Assembly: GCF_018403185.1 (NCBI RefSeq)
Contig: NZ_BOSE01000008.1
Location: 1-64,000, forward strand
Length of the DNA: 64,000 nt
Direction of reading: 5' to 3'
DNA from: Paenibacillus montaniterrae
GTDB lineage: Bacteria > Bacillota > Bacilli > Paenibacillales > Paenibacillaceae
Shown piece after piece: positions 26,604-34,569 of the stretch (position 1 is the stretch's first letter; every line of letters starts with the position of its first letter). The notes beneath the pieces were generated by a model that saw only the letters and a program-made list of their open reading frames with translations, was not told the DNA's origin and made no database searches. The position numbers and the translations under genes are program-made.

Positions 26604-26637
26604 GGAGCGCAGCGTAGAGCAAAGCTACGAGAGCGCC
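26604..26637. repeat. Solo core hairpin of the ~185-bp repeat family
   Basis: GGAGCGCAGCGTAG, a short loop and CTACGAGAGCGCC form a stem that matches the central part of the tandem repeats at 34.6 and 46.5 kb. It lies in the 191-bp gap between rhaEW and the regulator gene, beside a second small hairpin (TATGTTTC/GAAACATA, 26640-26661). Together they could adjust read-through or mRNA processing. Confidence 0.6.
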
Positions 26638-26728
26638 TAATATGTTTCAGCAGGAAACATAACTCGGAAGCATCTGTCTTCGGCAAACAGCCCCATTCGA
26701 TCAGCAAAGCAATGACCGACGCTTCGGC

Positions 26729-28798
26729 TTATCTCGTAAACGCTGCAGGCACGCCGCCGTCAATCGTCAGCATGCAGCCTGTTGTTTTACTAGCCTTTGA
26801 GGAAGCAAAAAATGCAATTCCTTCGGCAATATCCTTAGGGAAAATATTAACGAGCAGCGTTGTCCGCTTGCGGTAATATTCCTCCAGTTGATCCGGCTCA
26901 ATGCCGTAAGCCGCCGCACGCTCATTGCGCCAGTTGGAATTCCAGATTGCCGAGCCCTGCAAAATCGCATCAGGCAGTACCGTATTTACACGAATGCCGA
27001 ATTCGCCGCCCTCGGCTGCAATACAACGGGCTAGATGCGCTTCAAGCGCCTTGGCTGAGCTGTAGGCTGACGCATTTTTGCCTGCGTATACCGAGTTTTT
27101 CGAGCCAACAAACACCATGCTGCCGCCAAGCGCCTGCTGCTTCATCAGCTTGAATGCTTCTCTCGCCACTAGAAAATAGCCTGTGCCAAGTACATTAATA
27201 TTCAAATTCCATTCCTTAAGCGAGGTTTCGTCAAATGGGCTGGACGTTGCCAAGCCTGCATTGTTGACAATGATGTCAACGCCACCGTAGGTTAGAGCCG
27301 CCGTTTCATAGGCTGCCTGTACCTGCTCCTCCTGCGTAACATCCATTTTCACAGCAATAGCGCGCAGCTCACCGTACTTCTCATTAAGCTCGTCAGCAAC
27401 CTTTTGCGCACCTTCAAGATTCAAGTCAGCAAGCACAACATGCGCACCTTCAGAGACTAAGCGCTTCGCTGTTTCACTGCCGATGCCGCCTGCGCCGCCA
27501 GTAATAAAGGCAATTTGTCTGGAAAATTCAGCTTCTGGCGGAGACAGCGTTAATTTGTACAGCTCAAGCGGCCAATACTCGACGTTGAATGACTCATTCT
27601 CGCTCAAGGAAACGAAGCTGCCAAGTGTCGTTGCGCCGCGCATAACCGCAATCGCACGGTGGTAGAGCGCTCCGCTCACTTTGGACATCGTCCAGTTTTT
27701 GCCTGTGTTGATCATGCCGACGCCTGGAATAAGGATAACGCGCGGCGCAGCTTCAAACATAACCTCGCCATTCGCTTGATTCCGCTCAAAATAAGCCTTG
27801 TAGCCTTCTTTATACGCCTGCAAGCCTTCCTGCAGCCTCTGCTTCAAGCCTTCCAGATCCTGCTCGTTCGGCTCCCACTCGATAAATAGCGGTGTTACCT
27901 TTGTATGCACCAAATGGTCAGGGCATGCAGCGCCGATTTGCGAAAGCGTGCTTGCCTGCTCGCTTCCAACAAATTGCAGCACATCCTCCTCATCGTCAAA
28001 TGTGACGATCATTTTCTTCTCATCGCTCACAAGTCCGCGCACAAGCGGCATAATTTGCGCTGCCATTTGCTTGCGGGCATCAGCAGCCAGTGGAGCATGC
28101 TTTTGTCCGCCAAACAGCGTTGCTTCGTTCACTTTCGCTTCAATATATTGCTCAGCTTCATTAATGATTTTAATCGTCTGGCTGTAGCAAGCCTCAGACG
28201 TATCTCCCCATGTTACCAATCCGTGCTTCTCCATCAATACCAGCTCGGCATTGGGGTTGGCGCGCACGCCTTCCGCGATCATTTTCGATAAAGTAAAGCC
28301 CGGTCTTACATAAGGCACCCATACGAAGCGGTCGCCGAAAATTTCCTTGGCGATTTGCTGACCGTTGTCCGCACAGCAAATGCTAATAATCGCATCCGGA
28401 TGCGTATGGTCAACATGCGGAAAAGGCAAAAATGCATGCAGCAGCGTTTCAATCGAAGCACGCGGATGCTTGCTGTCCACCATGCAATGCGCCAAATACG
28501 CGACCATATCCTCGTCGCTCATTGCCTCACGCTCAAATAGCGGCGCAATGTCATCAAGCTTTAAGCCTGTAAAATGCTGCGCCTTCATCGTAGCAAGATC
28601 AGAGCCGCTGCCCTTTACGTACATCACATCAATCTCTTGCCCGCGAAAATCTATTATTTTTGTTTTAGTAGAGGTGTTTCCGCCGCCCCAGTTGCAAACG
28701 CGGCGATCCGATCCGATCAAATTAGAGCGATATACGAGCGATTCCAGTCCATCCTTTTGCTGCGGTGCTTGAGCTGCATCCCATAAAAGCTGTACCAA
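26729..28798 (-). CDS. rhaEW: Bifunctional rhamnulose-1-phosphate aldolase / lactaldehyde dehydrogenase
   Basis: A 689-residue fusion. The N-terminal class II aldolase domain (about 1-400; HTHPDAIISIC with metal-binding His, and EKHGLVTWGDT) splits L-rhamnulose 1-phosphate into DHAP and L-lactaldehyde. The C-terminal short-chain dehydrogenase (about 425-689; ITGGAGGIGSETAKRL, catalytic YSSAKALEAH) oxidises lactaldehyde to L-lactate with NAD+. The start is a TTG at 28796-28798, with AGGAGG eight bases before it. It is the first gene of the cluster, and the lactate it makes is the substrate of LutABC encoded downstream. Confidence 0.93.
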   Translation of the reverse strand: MVQLLWDAAQAPQQKDGLESLVYRSNLIGSDRRVCNWGGGNTSTKTKIIDFRGQEIDVMYVKGSGSDLATMKAQHFTGLKLDDIAPLFEREAMSDEDMVAYLAHCMVDSKHPRASIETLLHAFLPFPHVDHTHPDAIISICCADNGQQIAKEIFGDRFVWVPYVRPGFTLSKMIAEGVRANPNAELVLMEKHGLVTWGDTSEACYSQTIKIINEAEQYIEAKVNEATLFGGQKHAPLAADARKQMAAQIMPLVRGLVSDEKKMIVTFDDEEDVLQFVGSEQASTLSQIGAACPDHLVHTKVTPLFIEWEPNEQDLEGLKQRLQEGLQAYKEGYKAYFERNQANGEVMFEAAPRVILIPGVGMINTGKNWTMSKVSGALYHRAIAVMRGATTLGSFVSLSENESFNVEYWPLELYKLTLSPPEAEFSRQIAFITGGAGGIGSETAKRLVSEGAHVVLADLNLEGAQKVADELNEKYGELRAIAVKMDVTQEEQVQAAYETAALTYGGVDIIVNNAGLATSSPFDETSLKEWNLNINVLGTGYFLVAREAFKLMKQQALGGSMVFVGSKNSVYAGKNASAYSSAKALEAHLARCIAAEGGEFGIRVNTVLPDAILQGSAIWNSNWRNERAAAYGIEPDQLEEYYRKRTTLLVNIFPKDIAEGIAFFASSKASKTTGCMLTIDGGVPAAFTR

Positions 28799-28821
28799 AT
28801 TTATTTCCTCCTCAAATTATC

Positions 28822-28888
28822 TTTGTTTTTATTTGTTTATGTTTGTTTTATTATGATTGTAGTTTATCATGTCTGTTTGTTTTTGTAT
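28822..28888. promoter_or_regulatory. Phased TTTG operator array ahead of rhaEW
   Basis: On the plus strand TTTG or near matches recur with the G at 28825, 28835, 28845, 28855 (TATG), 28875 (TCTG) and 28885, that is, on one 10-bp helical phase. DeoR-family repressors typically bind short direct repeats of this kind. The array lies 25-90 bases upstream of the rhaEW start, where the promoter must be. Confidence 0.55.
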
Positions 28889-28918
28889 ACAATATTTTTC
28901 AAACAAATTCGGGCATAA

Positions 28919-28951
28919 AAAATAGGAGCGTCTGCTAGCGGCAGCTCCTAT
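28919..28951 (-). terminator. Terminator of fmnB
   Basis: An 8-bp stem (ATAGGAGC 28922-28929 with its complement 28944-28951) begins 7 bases after the fmnB stop and on the minus strand runs into TTTTTTATG. Confidence 0.85.
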
Positions 28952-28957
28952 ATCTGC

Positions 28958-30022
28958 TTATTCTGCCAAGCTGTAATCCTCGCTTGTCAGCTTGAATATG
29001 TCCTTGATGCCTGATGTTAAATGCACCTTTTTATCCTTTGTCACAAATATTGCTTCGACATGATCGAGCGCTTCCGCAAATGCAAGGCCTTCCTGCAAGC
29101 CTTGTACAAATACGGCGGTCGACAGCGCATCCGCTTGGATCGACTTATCAGTTATAATTGTCACACTTGCCAGCTCATTGCTGACTGGAAACCCTGTAGC
29201 CGGGTCCATAATATGATGATAGATTTGCTCCTGATCGATAAAATATCTTTCATATATTCCCGAGGTTACAACCGTTTTATTGCGCACTGCAATAGTTCCT
29301 AAATGCGCTCCCCGCTTCTCCTCCGGACTTTGTATGCCAATCGTCCAGACCGCATGCTCCGGCTTGTTGCCCAAGGCAACAACATTGCCGCCAAGATCGA
29401 TAATCGCGCTTGAGAAGCCTTGCTTTTGCAAGTATTCGGCGACAACGTCACCTGCATAGCCTTTGGCGATTGCTCCCAAATCAAGCGTCATGCCCGCTTC
29501 TGCAAGCTTCACCGAAGTACGGTCTTCATCAAGCTCCAGCATGTTGTAAGCGACAAGCTGCCGCGCTTGCTCAATGGCTGCGCGATCGGGCACCCTGCTG
29601 CCGCCATTGCCAATTGCCCACAAATCCGTTAGCGGGCCAATCGTCGGATCGAATTTGCCACCGGAGCGCTCCGCATATTGCTTCGCCTGCTTAATAACGT
29701 GGAACGTTTCCTGCGATACCTGTACAGCAGCTTGACCGGCAGCTTGATTGATGCTTGCCACCTCACTGCCTTCCTCAAAGCGATTCATCGTCTCATTTAT
29801 GCGCTCCAGCAGCTTTTTTATTTGTGCAAAATGAGCCTCGCTCATTCGTTCATCGTATACCCTTACGCTGACAACGGTATCGAATATAAAGAAGCTTTCG
29901 CTAATCGGAAGAGTTGAACTTGCGCTTGAACTGTCGCTCGAACCGATGCCCTTACCGCTGCAGGCTGAAATAATCACTAAACCTATTATTAAAATGGCTG
30001 CTCCAATTCGTTTATCGTGCAT
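28958..30022 (-). CDS. fmnB: ApbE-like FAD:protein FMN transferase of the EET locus
   Basis: A 354-residue lipoprotein (lipobox VIISAC, Cys about residue 22) acting on the outer face of the membrane. It attaches FMN from FAD to Ser/Thr of target proteins. ApbE motifs: SGGKFDPTIGPLTDLWAIG, TLDLGAIAKGYAGDVVAEYL, AIIDLGGNVVALGNKP and HHIMDPATGFPV. In the Listeria EET locus the equivalent FmnB flavinylates PplA, which is encoded here at the other end of the cluster. GGAGGGG stands before the ATG. It is transcribed away from eetA from a symmetric FNR-like promoter region. Confidence 0.92.
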   Translation of the reverse strand: MHDKRIGAAILIIGLVIISACSGKGIGSSDSSSASSTLPISESFFIFDTVVSVRVYDERMSEAHFAQIKKLLERINETMNRFEEGSEVASINQAAGQAAVQVSQETFHVIKQAKQYAERSGGKFDPTIGPLTDLWAIGNGGSRVPDRAAIEQARQLVAYNMLELDEDRTSVKLAEAGMTLDLGAIAKGYAGDVVAEYLQKQGFSSAIIDLGGNVVALGNKPEHAVWTIGIQSPEEKRGAHLGTIAVRNKTVVTSGIYERYFIDQEQIYHHIMDPATGFPVSNELASVTIITDKSIQADALSTAVFVQGLQEGLAFAEALDHVEAIFVTKDKKVHLTSGIKDIFKLTSEDYSLAE

Positions 30023-30045
30023 GCGATCCCCTCCATCCGCGCTTC

Positions 30046-30129
30046 TGGATTGAGCTTATCAAACTTTTGCAATCTATCCTGTGACAATTATCATTCTCGC
30101 TCAATATTGGAGGTGATAAGCTTAAACTA
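30046..30129. promoter_or_regulatory. Symmetric divergent FNR-type promoter for fmnB and eetA
   Basis: An FNR/CRP-like site TGTGACAATTATCATT (30080-30095) is flanked by identical extended -10 elements, TGATAAGCT at 30114-30122 (plus) and its mirror at 30053-30061 (minus). All three share the centre 30087.5. Each -10 puts its start (about 30129 and 30046) 41.5 bases from the site centre, the class II FNR activation distance. The box departs from TGTGA-N6-TCACA at two bases on one side. The regulator is not in the window. Confidence 0.68.
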
Positions 30130-30165
30130 TGTCGACAGCTAGCTAAAAAGACAGGAGTGAGAGCT

Positions 30166-30543
30166 ATGAAACGAGGCGATATTGCGATTGCGGCCCTTAT
30201 ATTAATTGCACTCGCATGGTTTGCATTTTCTGCACTAAAAGATAGCCATAGCTTTGAGCAAGCGGCGTTTGCCTCGATATATGTGAATGGGGAGCACTAT
30301 GATGAAGTAGCGCTTACTGAAGAGGAGCATGAAATCGAAATTCGCTCAGAGCGTGGCTATAACCGTCTGAAGGTTTCCAATTACGGCATTGAAATGCTGG
30401 AGGCCGACTGTCCCGATCAGCTTTGCATTGGCTTCGGACATATTCATGCTACAAATGAAAAGATTGTGTGCCTGCCTAATCGTATATTTATAGAGGTTCA
30501 TGGTGCTGACGACTCGGAAGGGGTCGATGCTATTGTCTCCTGA
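30166..30543 (+). CDS. eetA: NusG domain II-like membrane protein of the EET locus
   Basis: A 125-residue protein with one N-terminal helix (IAIAALILIALAWFAFSAL) and an extracytoplasmic NusG-domain-II fold (ASIYVNGEHYDEVALTEEEH, CPDQLCIGFGHI, KIVCLPNRIFIEV). Such proteins are found next to the Gx/EetB membrane protein in EET and Rnf-like flavin clusters; EetA is required for EET in Listeria but its chemistry is unclear. It contains three Cys, two of them in CPDQLC. ATG 30166 has AGGAG eight bases upstream; the GTG nine bases earlier is possible. The gene overlaps eetB by 17 bases. Confidence 0.82.
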   Translation: MKRGDIAIAALILIALAWFAFSALKDSHSFEQAAFASIYVNGEHYDEVALTEEEHEIEIRSERGYNRLKVSNYGIEMLEADCPDQLCIGFGHIHATNEKIVCLPNRIFIEVHGADDSEGVDAIVS

Positions 30544-31072
30544 TCAAGTTCAATTGCGCAGGCTTATTATCATTTCCATCCTTGCTTCACTCGCGGTCGT
30601 GCTGGGCATTGTAGAAGCGCTCATCCCGTTTACAGTGACGATACCAGGCGCCAAGCTGGGACTGGGCAATATCGTTGTATTGACTGCCCTGGTGTGCTTC
30701 GGTGGTCGGGATGCGCTTCTGCTCATCTGCATTAAAACGCTGCTGACATCGTTTATTTTAGGCAGCTTTTCCACCTTCCTGTTTAGTGTGCTGGGAGCGC
30801 TGAGCAGCTTTTTGCTTATGTATGTAATGGTGCGCTTCTGCTCCAAGCTGTTCAGCTTCATGATGATCAGTGTTGCAGGCGGCATCGCGCATAATTTAGG
30901 TCAACTGCTGGCAGCCTCGATCGTGCTTGGCACCTCGAAAATATTTTACTACTTGCCATTTCTGCTGCTGGCAGGCGTAGCAACCGGCTTATTTGTCGGC
31001 GCAGCCTCCAACCATCTCATTCAATCGCTGAACAGATTGCAATTGTTTGCTGTGCGTAATCCGCAAGGCTGA
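30527..31072 (+). CDS. eetB: Gx-transporter / HepI-like membrane protein of the EET locus
   Basis: A 181-residue integral membrane protein with about five helices, of the family often called heptaprenyl diphosphate synthase component I or Gx transporter (VLGIVEALIPFTVTIPGAKL then GLGNIVVLTALVCFGGRDA). Topologically it resembles ECF S-components, and the ECF ATPase/T genes follow directly. Whether EetB is the substrate-specific partner here is inference. ATG 30527 follows GGAAGGGG; the longer frame from 30500 has no good ribosome site. The name heptaprenyl synthase is probably misleading, as a true prenyl synthase (dmkB) lies elsewhere in the locus. Confidence 0.82.
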   Translation: MLLSPDQVQLRRLIIISILASLAVVLGIVEALIPFTVTIPGAKLGLGNIVVLTALVCFGGRDALLLICIKTLLTSFILGSFSTFLFSVLGALSSFLLMYVMVRFCSKLFSFMMISVAGGIAHNLGQLLAASIVLGTSKIFYYLPFLLLAGVATGLFVGAASNHLIQSLNRLQLFAVRNPQG

Positions 31073-31108
31073 ATAAGGCTGTGCATATAAAGCGAAAGGA
31101 GCTGCAGC

Positions 31109-31990
31109 ATGCCCTACTTTCCTAATAGCGATAACAAGACAGCTGCCATACAACTAAATAACATCAGCTTGACGCGCGGCAAGCAAGCTGTGCTTAAGCA
31201 GCTTACGCTTGAAATTCCGGCTGGACAGTGGGTTGCGCTTGCCGGCTGCAACGGCTCTGGCAAATCCAGTCTGGCCCGCTTAATAAACGGCTTGCTGCAA
31301 GCAGAGCAGGGTGAAATTGTCATTCACGGCAAACGGCTTCATTCCGAGCATTTTTTCGATATCCGTTCGCAGATCGGTTATCTTTTCGCTTCGCCTGATG
31401 ATCAGTTTTTCGGATTGACCGTTCGCGACGACATCGCCTTTGGCTTGGAAAATCTTGCTCTGGCACGCGAGCTGATCGAGCAGCGAATCGAGCATTATGC
31501 ACAATTGCTTGGTCTCATCCCATTGCTGGACCGCCACCCTGCCACCTTGTCGGGCGGTCAAAAGCAGCGTGCTGCCCTGGCTGCAGTATTAGCTATGGAG
31601 CCTTCTATTCTTATACTGGATGAAGCAACCTCAATGCTCGACAGCTCCTTTCGCGACGATTTTCTTACACTATTAACGCAATTGAACAGAGAACAACAAT
31701 TGACGATTATTACAATTTCGCATGACATCAAGGAGCTTGCCGCTGCCGACCGTCTTATTATGCTGCATGATGGCACTGTGCTTGCTGACGGCAAGCCTGA
31801 CGTCTTGCTTAAGCGACAGCATTTGCTTAACACATGCCGCCTTGAAGCCCCTTATGCCCTTCAGCTTTGCAGGGAGCTAAAGCTGCACGGTATCGATATC
31901 GGCGAGTCTTTAGATGAGCAGGAGGTGCTAAGTAAGCTATGGGCATTACTTTCGAGCAAGTCTCTTACAGCTACAAGGAGCTCGCGCTAA
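31109..31990 (+). CDS. ecfA1: ECF transporter ATPase 1
   Basis: A 293-residue ATP-binding subunit of an energy-coupling-factor transporter. Walker A GCNGSGKSS, the Q-loop region LFASPDDQFFGLTVRDDIAF (the DDQ typical of ECF ATPases), signature LSGGQKQR, Walker B ILILDEATSMLD, and H-loop ISHD. AAAGGAG precedes the ATG, 36 bases after eetB. It overlaps the second ATPase gene by 52 bases. In Listeria EET, dedicated ECF subunits move flavins across the membrane to supply FmnB; the same role is inferred here. Confidence 0.9.
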   Translation: MPYFPNSDNKTAAIQLNNISLTRGKQAVLKQLTLEIPAGQWVALAGCNGSGKSSLARLINGLLQAEQGEIVIHGKRLHSEHFFDIRSQIGYLFASPDDQFFGLTVRDDIAFGLENLALARELIEQRIEHYAQLLGLIPLLDRHPATLSGGQKQRAALAAVLAMEPSILILDEATSMLDSSFRDDFLTLLTQLNREQQLTIITISHDIKELAAADRLIMLHDGTVLADGKPDVLLKRQHLLNTCRLEAPYALQLCRELKLHGIDIGESLDEQEVLSKLWALLSSKSLTATRSSR

Positions 31991-32805
31991 AGCATCAGCT
32001 TGCGCTCGACCATATTAATTTATCCGTAAAAAGCAGCCAGTTCATTACAATAGTAGGCGCTCCCGGCTCAGGCAAATCGACGCTGCTGCAGCATTTAAAT
32101 GGATTGCTTAGAGCCGATCATGGCACCATTCATCTGCTGGATATGGTTGTGTCCCCTTCTCCCGCCAAATTGCCGAAGCAGCTGAGCCAACGAGTCGGCC
32201 TTGTTTTTCAATATGCTGAGCAGCAGCTTTTCAAGCAGACCGTCTGGGAAGATTTGCTGTATGGCCCGCTCAACTTTGAAGTGAGCAAGGCTGAGGCAGA
32301 GTCTGCAGCGCTGGCTGCTGCCGAATTTATGGGGCTTGATGAAGCTGTTCTTGCCAAAAGTCCCTATGAGCTGAGCTCAGGACAAATTCGCAAGGCTGCC
32401 ATTGCAGCAGTATTGGCAGCAAAGCCTGAAATCATCGTGCTTGATGAGCCGACTGCTTCCCTCGATGCTGCAAGCAGAGGCGAGCTGATGGGGCTGCTCC
32501 ATCGCCAATGCAGTGAGCAGCAGCGTACCGTTATTGTCGTTACGCATGCTTTAGAGGACGTGCTGCCGTATACCAATCAGATCATTGCTTTGCATAAAGG
32601 CAGCGTTCTGTTTTCAGGAGCACCACACGAGCTGATGCTGCGCATAGATGTGCTTGAAGCCGCCGGGCTGCAAATGCCTGCAGCCTATCACTTCTATTTT
32701 TCTCTTGAGCAGCAGTTGGGCCTGGACTTGAGCAAGCTTCAATATTACCCAAGTGCGCCGCAGTTAGCAGCAGCCATTAAGGCTGCGCTTGACGGTTTGA
32801 ACTAA
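31939..32805 (+). CDS. ecfA2: ECF transporter ATPase 2
   Basis: A 288-residue partner ATPase: Walker A GAPGSGKST, Q-loop LVFQYAEQQLFKQTVWEDLL, Walker B IIVLDEPTASLD and switch VVTHALEDV. The signature reads LSSGQIRKAAIA, not LSGGQ; the second signature of paired ECF ATPases is often LSGGQ(M/K)R, so the G-to-S change is a small oddity. AGGAGGTG lies inside the preceding gene 11 bases before the ATG. With EcfA1 it should form the heterodimeric motor on EcfT. Confidence 0.9.
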   Translation: MGITFEQVSYSYKELALKHQLALDHINLSVKSSQFITIVGAPGSGKSTLLQHLNGLLRADHGTIHLLDMVVSPSPAKLPKQLSQRVGLVFQYAEQQLFKQTVWEDLLYGPLNFEVSKAEAESAALAAAEFMGLDEAVLAKSPYELSSGQIRKAAIAAVLAAKPEIIVLDEPTASLDAASRGELMGLLHRQCSEQQRTVIVVTHALEDVLPYTNQIIALHKGSVLFSGAPHELMLRIDVLEAAGLQMPAAYHFYFSLEQQLGLDLSKLQYYPSAPQLAAAIKAALDGLN

Positions 32806-32828
32806 CCTGTACAGAAAGGAGCTTAACG

Positions 32829-33623
32829 ATGAAGCACAAATTGATGCTGGGCCGCTATATCGAGGGGTATTCCTTGCTGCATCGGCTAGATCCGCGCTCC
32901 AAGCTGGCAGGCATGTTCTTGTTTATAGCAGCCGTGTTTCTGATAGACTCCTATATTACGCTTTCGATTGGATTTGCTTTTACCATTATGATCATGATAT
33001 TGAGCAAAATTCCGCTAACCTATTATGCAAGAGCTGTAAAACCGCTTTTGCTGCTTATTGCTTTTATTACGTTATTCCATATTTTCTTTCACAGTGAAGG
33101 GGCTCGTTTGCTGAAGGCTGGCGTGCTTACCGTCTATTCTGGCGGTTTGGAGAAAGGTATTGTAGCCGCTGGTCGTATGACACTGTTCATTTCCTTCGCG
33201 GCAGTGCTGAGCTTTACGACTCAGCCAGACCGAATTGCCGGCGCGCTGAGCAGCTTTCTGCGCCCGCTGCAAAAGCTCGGGCTGCCTGTTGATCGGCTAG
33301 CGCTGATGCTTTCACTTTCGCTTCGTTTTGTCCCAACTATTTTTGAGGAGGCGGAAAGAATTTGGAAGGCTCAAGTTTCTCGCGGATTTTCTTTGGCTGG
33401 TCAGCCATTTAAGGAGAAAGCGCGGCGCATTATTGCGCTGCTTGTCCCTGTTACAGTCAGCGCCTTTCGTCGAGCAGAAAGCTTGGCTGACGCGATGGAG
33501 GCACGCAGCTACCGCCTAGGAGCGCCGCGCACGCAATATCGTCAAATGAGCTGGCAGCAAATTGATACGTTGTTTTTACTTTCCTTTGCTCTACCACTCT
33601 ACTTCATCTCATTACTCAATTGA
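32829..33623 (+). CDS. ecfT: ECF transporter transmembrane subunit T
   Basis: A 264-residue membrane protein with the EcfT coupling helices carrying the two short basic motifs that bind the ATPases (QVSRGFSL and AMEARSYRLG), plus the N-terminal LHRLDPRSKL pattern. It starts 23 bases after ecfA2, with AAAGGAG before the ATG. No riboflavin S-component (RibU) is present in the window, so the S partner is either EetB or encoded elsewhere. Confidence 0.9.
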   Translation: MKHKLMLGRYIEGYSLLHRLDPRSKLAGMFLFIAAVFLIDSYITLSIGFAFTIMIMILSKIPLTYYARAVKPLLLLIAFITLFHIFFHSEGARLLKAGVLTVYSGGLEKGIVAAGRMTLFISFAAVLSFTTQPDRIAGALSSFLRPLQKLGLPVDRLALMLSLSLRFVPTIFEEAERIWKAQVSRGFSLAGQPFKEKARRIIALLVPVTVSAFRRAESLADAMEARSYRLGAPRTQYRQMSWQQIDTLFLLSFALPLYFISLLN

Positions 33624-33636
33624 AAGGATGGTCAAC

Positions 33637-34563
33637 ATGAACCGTATGAAATTGAATGGAAGGTTATGGAGCGGATTTTGGCAGCTTGCCGATCCTAAAA
33701 TTTGGATTGCTTCGACGATCCCTATGCTGATCGCTACGGCGCTCGCTTACAACAAGGATAGGGCGGTGGATTGGGGCTGGGTGCTGCTTGCGCTGATTGG
33801 CATTTATTTGATTGAAATTGGCAAAAACGCTGTCAATGAGTTCGTTGATTATTGGACTGGCGTCGATCAATATGTTACAGCTGACAAACGAAATCCGTTT
33901 AGTGGGGGCAAAAAGACGATTATCGATGGCAAGCTGTCCATGCTGGAAACAGCAATCATTGCGCTAATTACGCTGGCAATGGCATTTTTCATTGGCTTGT
34001 ACATCGCTCTCGTTCGCGAGTCGAATGTATTCTGGATCGGCATGCTTGGCGGATTTCTTGCCGTATTTTACAGCCTTCCTCCCTTTAAATTCAATTACAA
34101 TGGACTAGGGGAAGCCGCTGTCGGCCTTACATTTGGTCCGCTTATGATGATGGGCATGTATGTCATGCTTACTGGCGAGCTTGACGCCAACGCTGCCTTT
34201 ATTGGCTTGCCATTAGCCTTTCTCATTATCGCCGTGCTATGGATTAACCAGTACCCCGATTACGAGGCCGATATGAAGGGCGGCAAACGAAACTGGCTTG
34301 TGCGGATTGGCAAAACTAGAGGCTTGAAGGTATATGCAGCGCTTTACGCAGCAGCTTACATTAGCATCGCAGCAGTTGCGCTTGCCAGCGGCAACTACTT
34401 TTGGCTGCTTGGTCTTATCACTATCCCAATAGCTGTGCAAGCTGTACGCATCGCTTCCCATAACCTGGACAACCTGCCGCAATTTCTGCAAGCCAATGCG
34501 CGCACAATTATGATTTACCAGTTGACAGGTGTAGCGATGATTGCAGCAGCACTGCTAGCCTAG
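33637..34563 (+). CDS. dmkA: UbiA-family 1,4-dihydroxy-2-naphthoate prenyltransferase (DmkA-like)
   Basis: A 308-residue membrane enzyme with about eight or nine helices. It bears both Asp-rich motifs of MenA/UbiA enzymes, NEFVDYWTGVDQ (about residue 66) and NQYPDYEADMKGGKRN (about residue 205), which bind Mg-diphosphate. It joins a polyprenyl chain to DHNA to give demethylmenaquinone. In the Listeria EET locus DmkA makes the quinone dedicated to Ndh2-driven EET. ATG 33637 is preferred (AAAGG nine bases before). It is the last gene of the plus-strand EET operon. Confidence 0.88.
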   Translation: MNRMKLNGRLWSGFWQLADPKIWIASTIPMLIATALAYNKDRAVDWGWVLLALIGIYLIEIGKNAVNEFVDYWTGVDQYVTADKRNPFSGGKKTIIDGKLSMLETAIIALITLAMAFFIGLYIALVRESNVFWIGMLGGFLAVFYSLPPFKFNYNGLGEAAVGLTFGPLMMMGMYVMLTGELDANAAFIGLPLAFLIIAVLWINQYPDYEADMKGGKRNWLVRIGKTRGLKVYAALYAAAYISIAAVALASGNYFWLLGLITIPIAVQAVRIASHNLDNLPQFLQANARTIMIYQLTGVAMIAAALLA

Positions 34564-34569
34564 CTTGTA

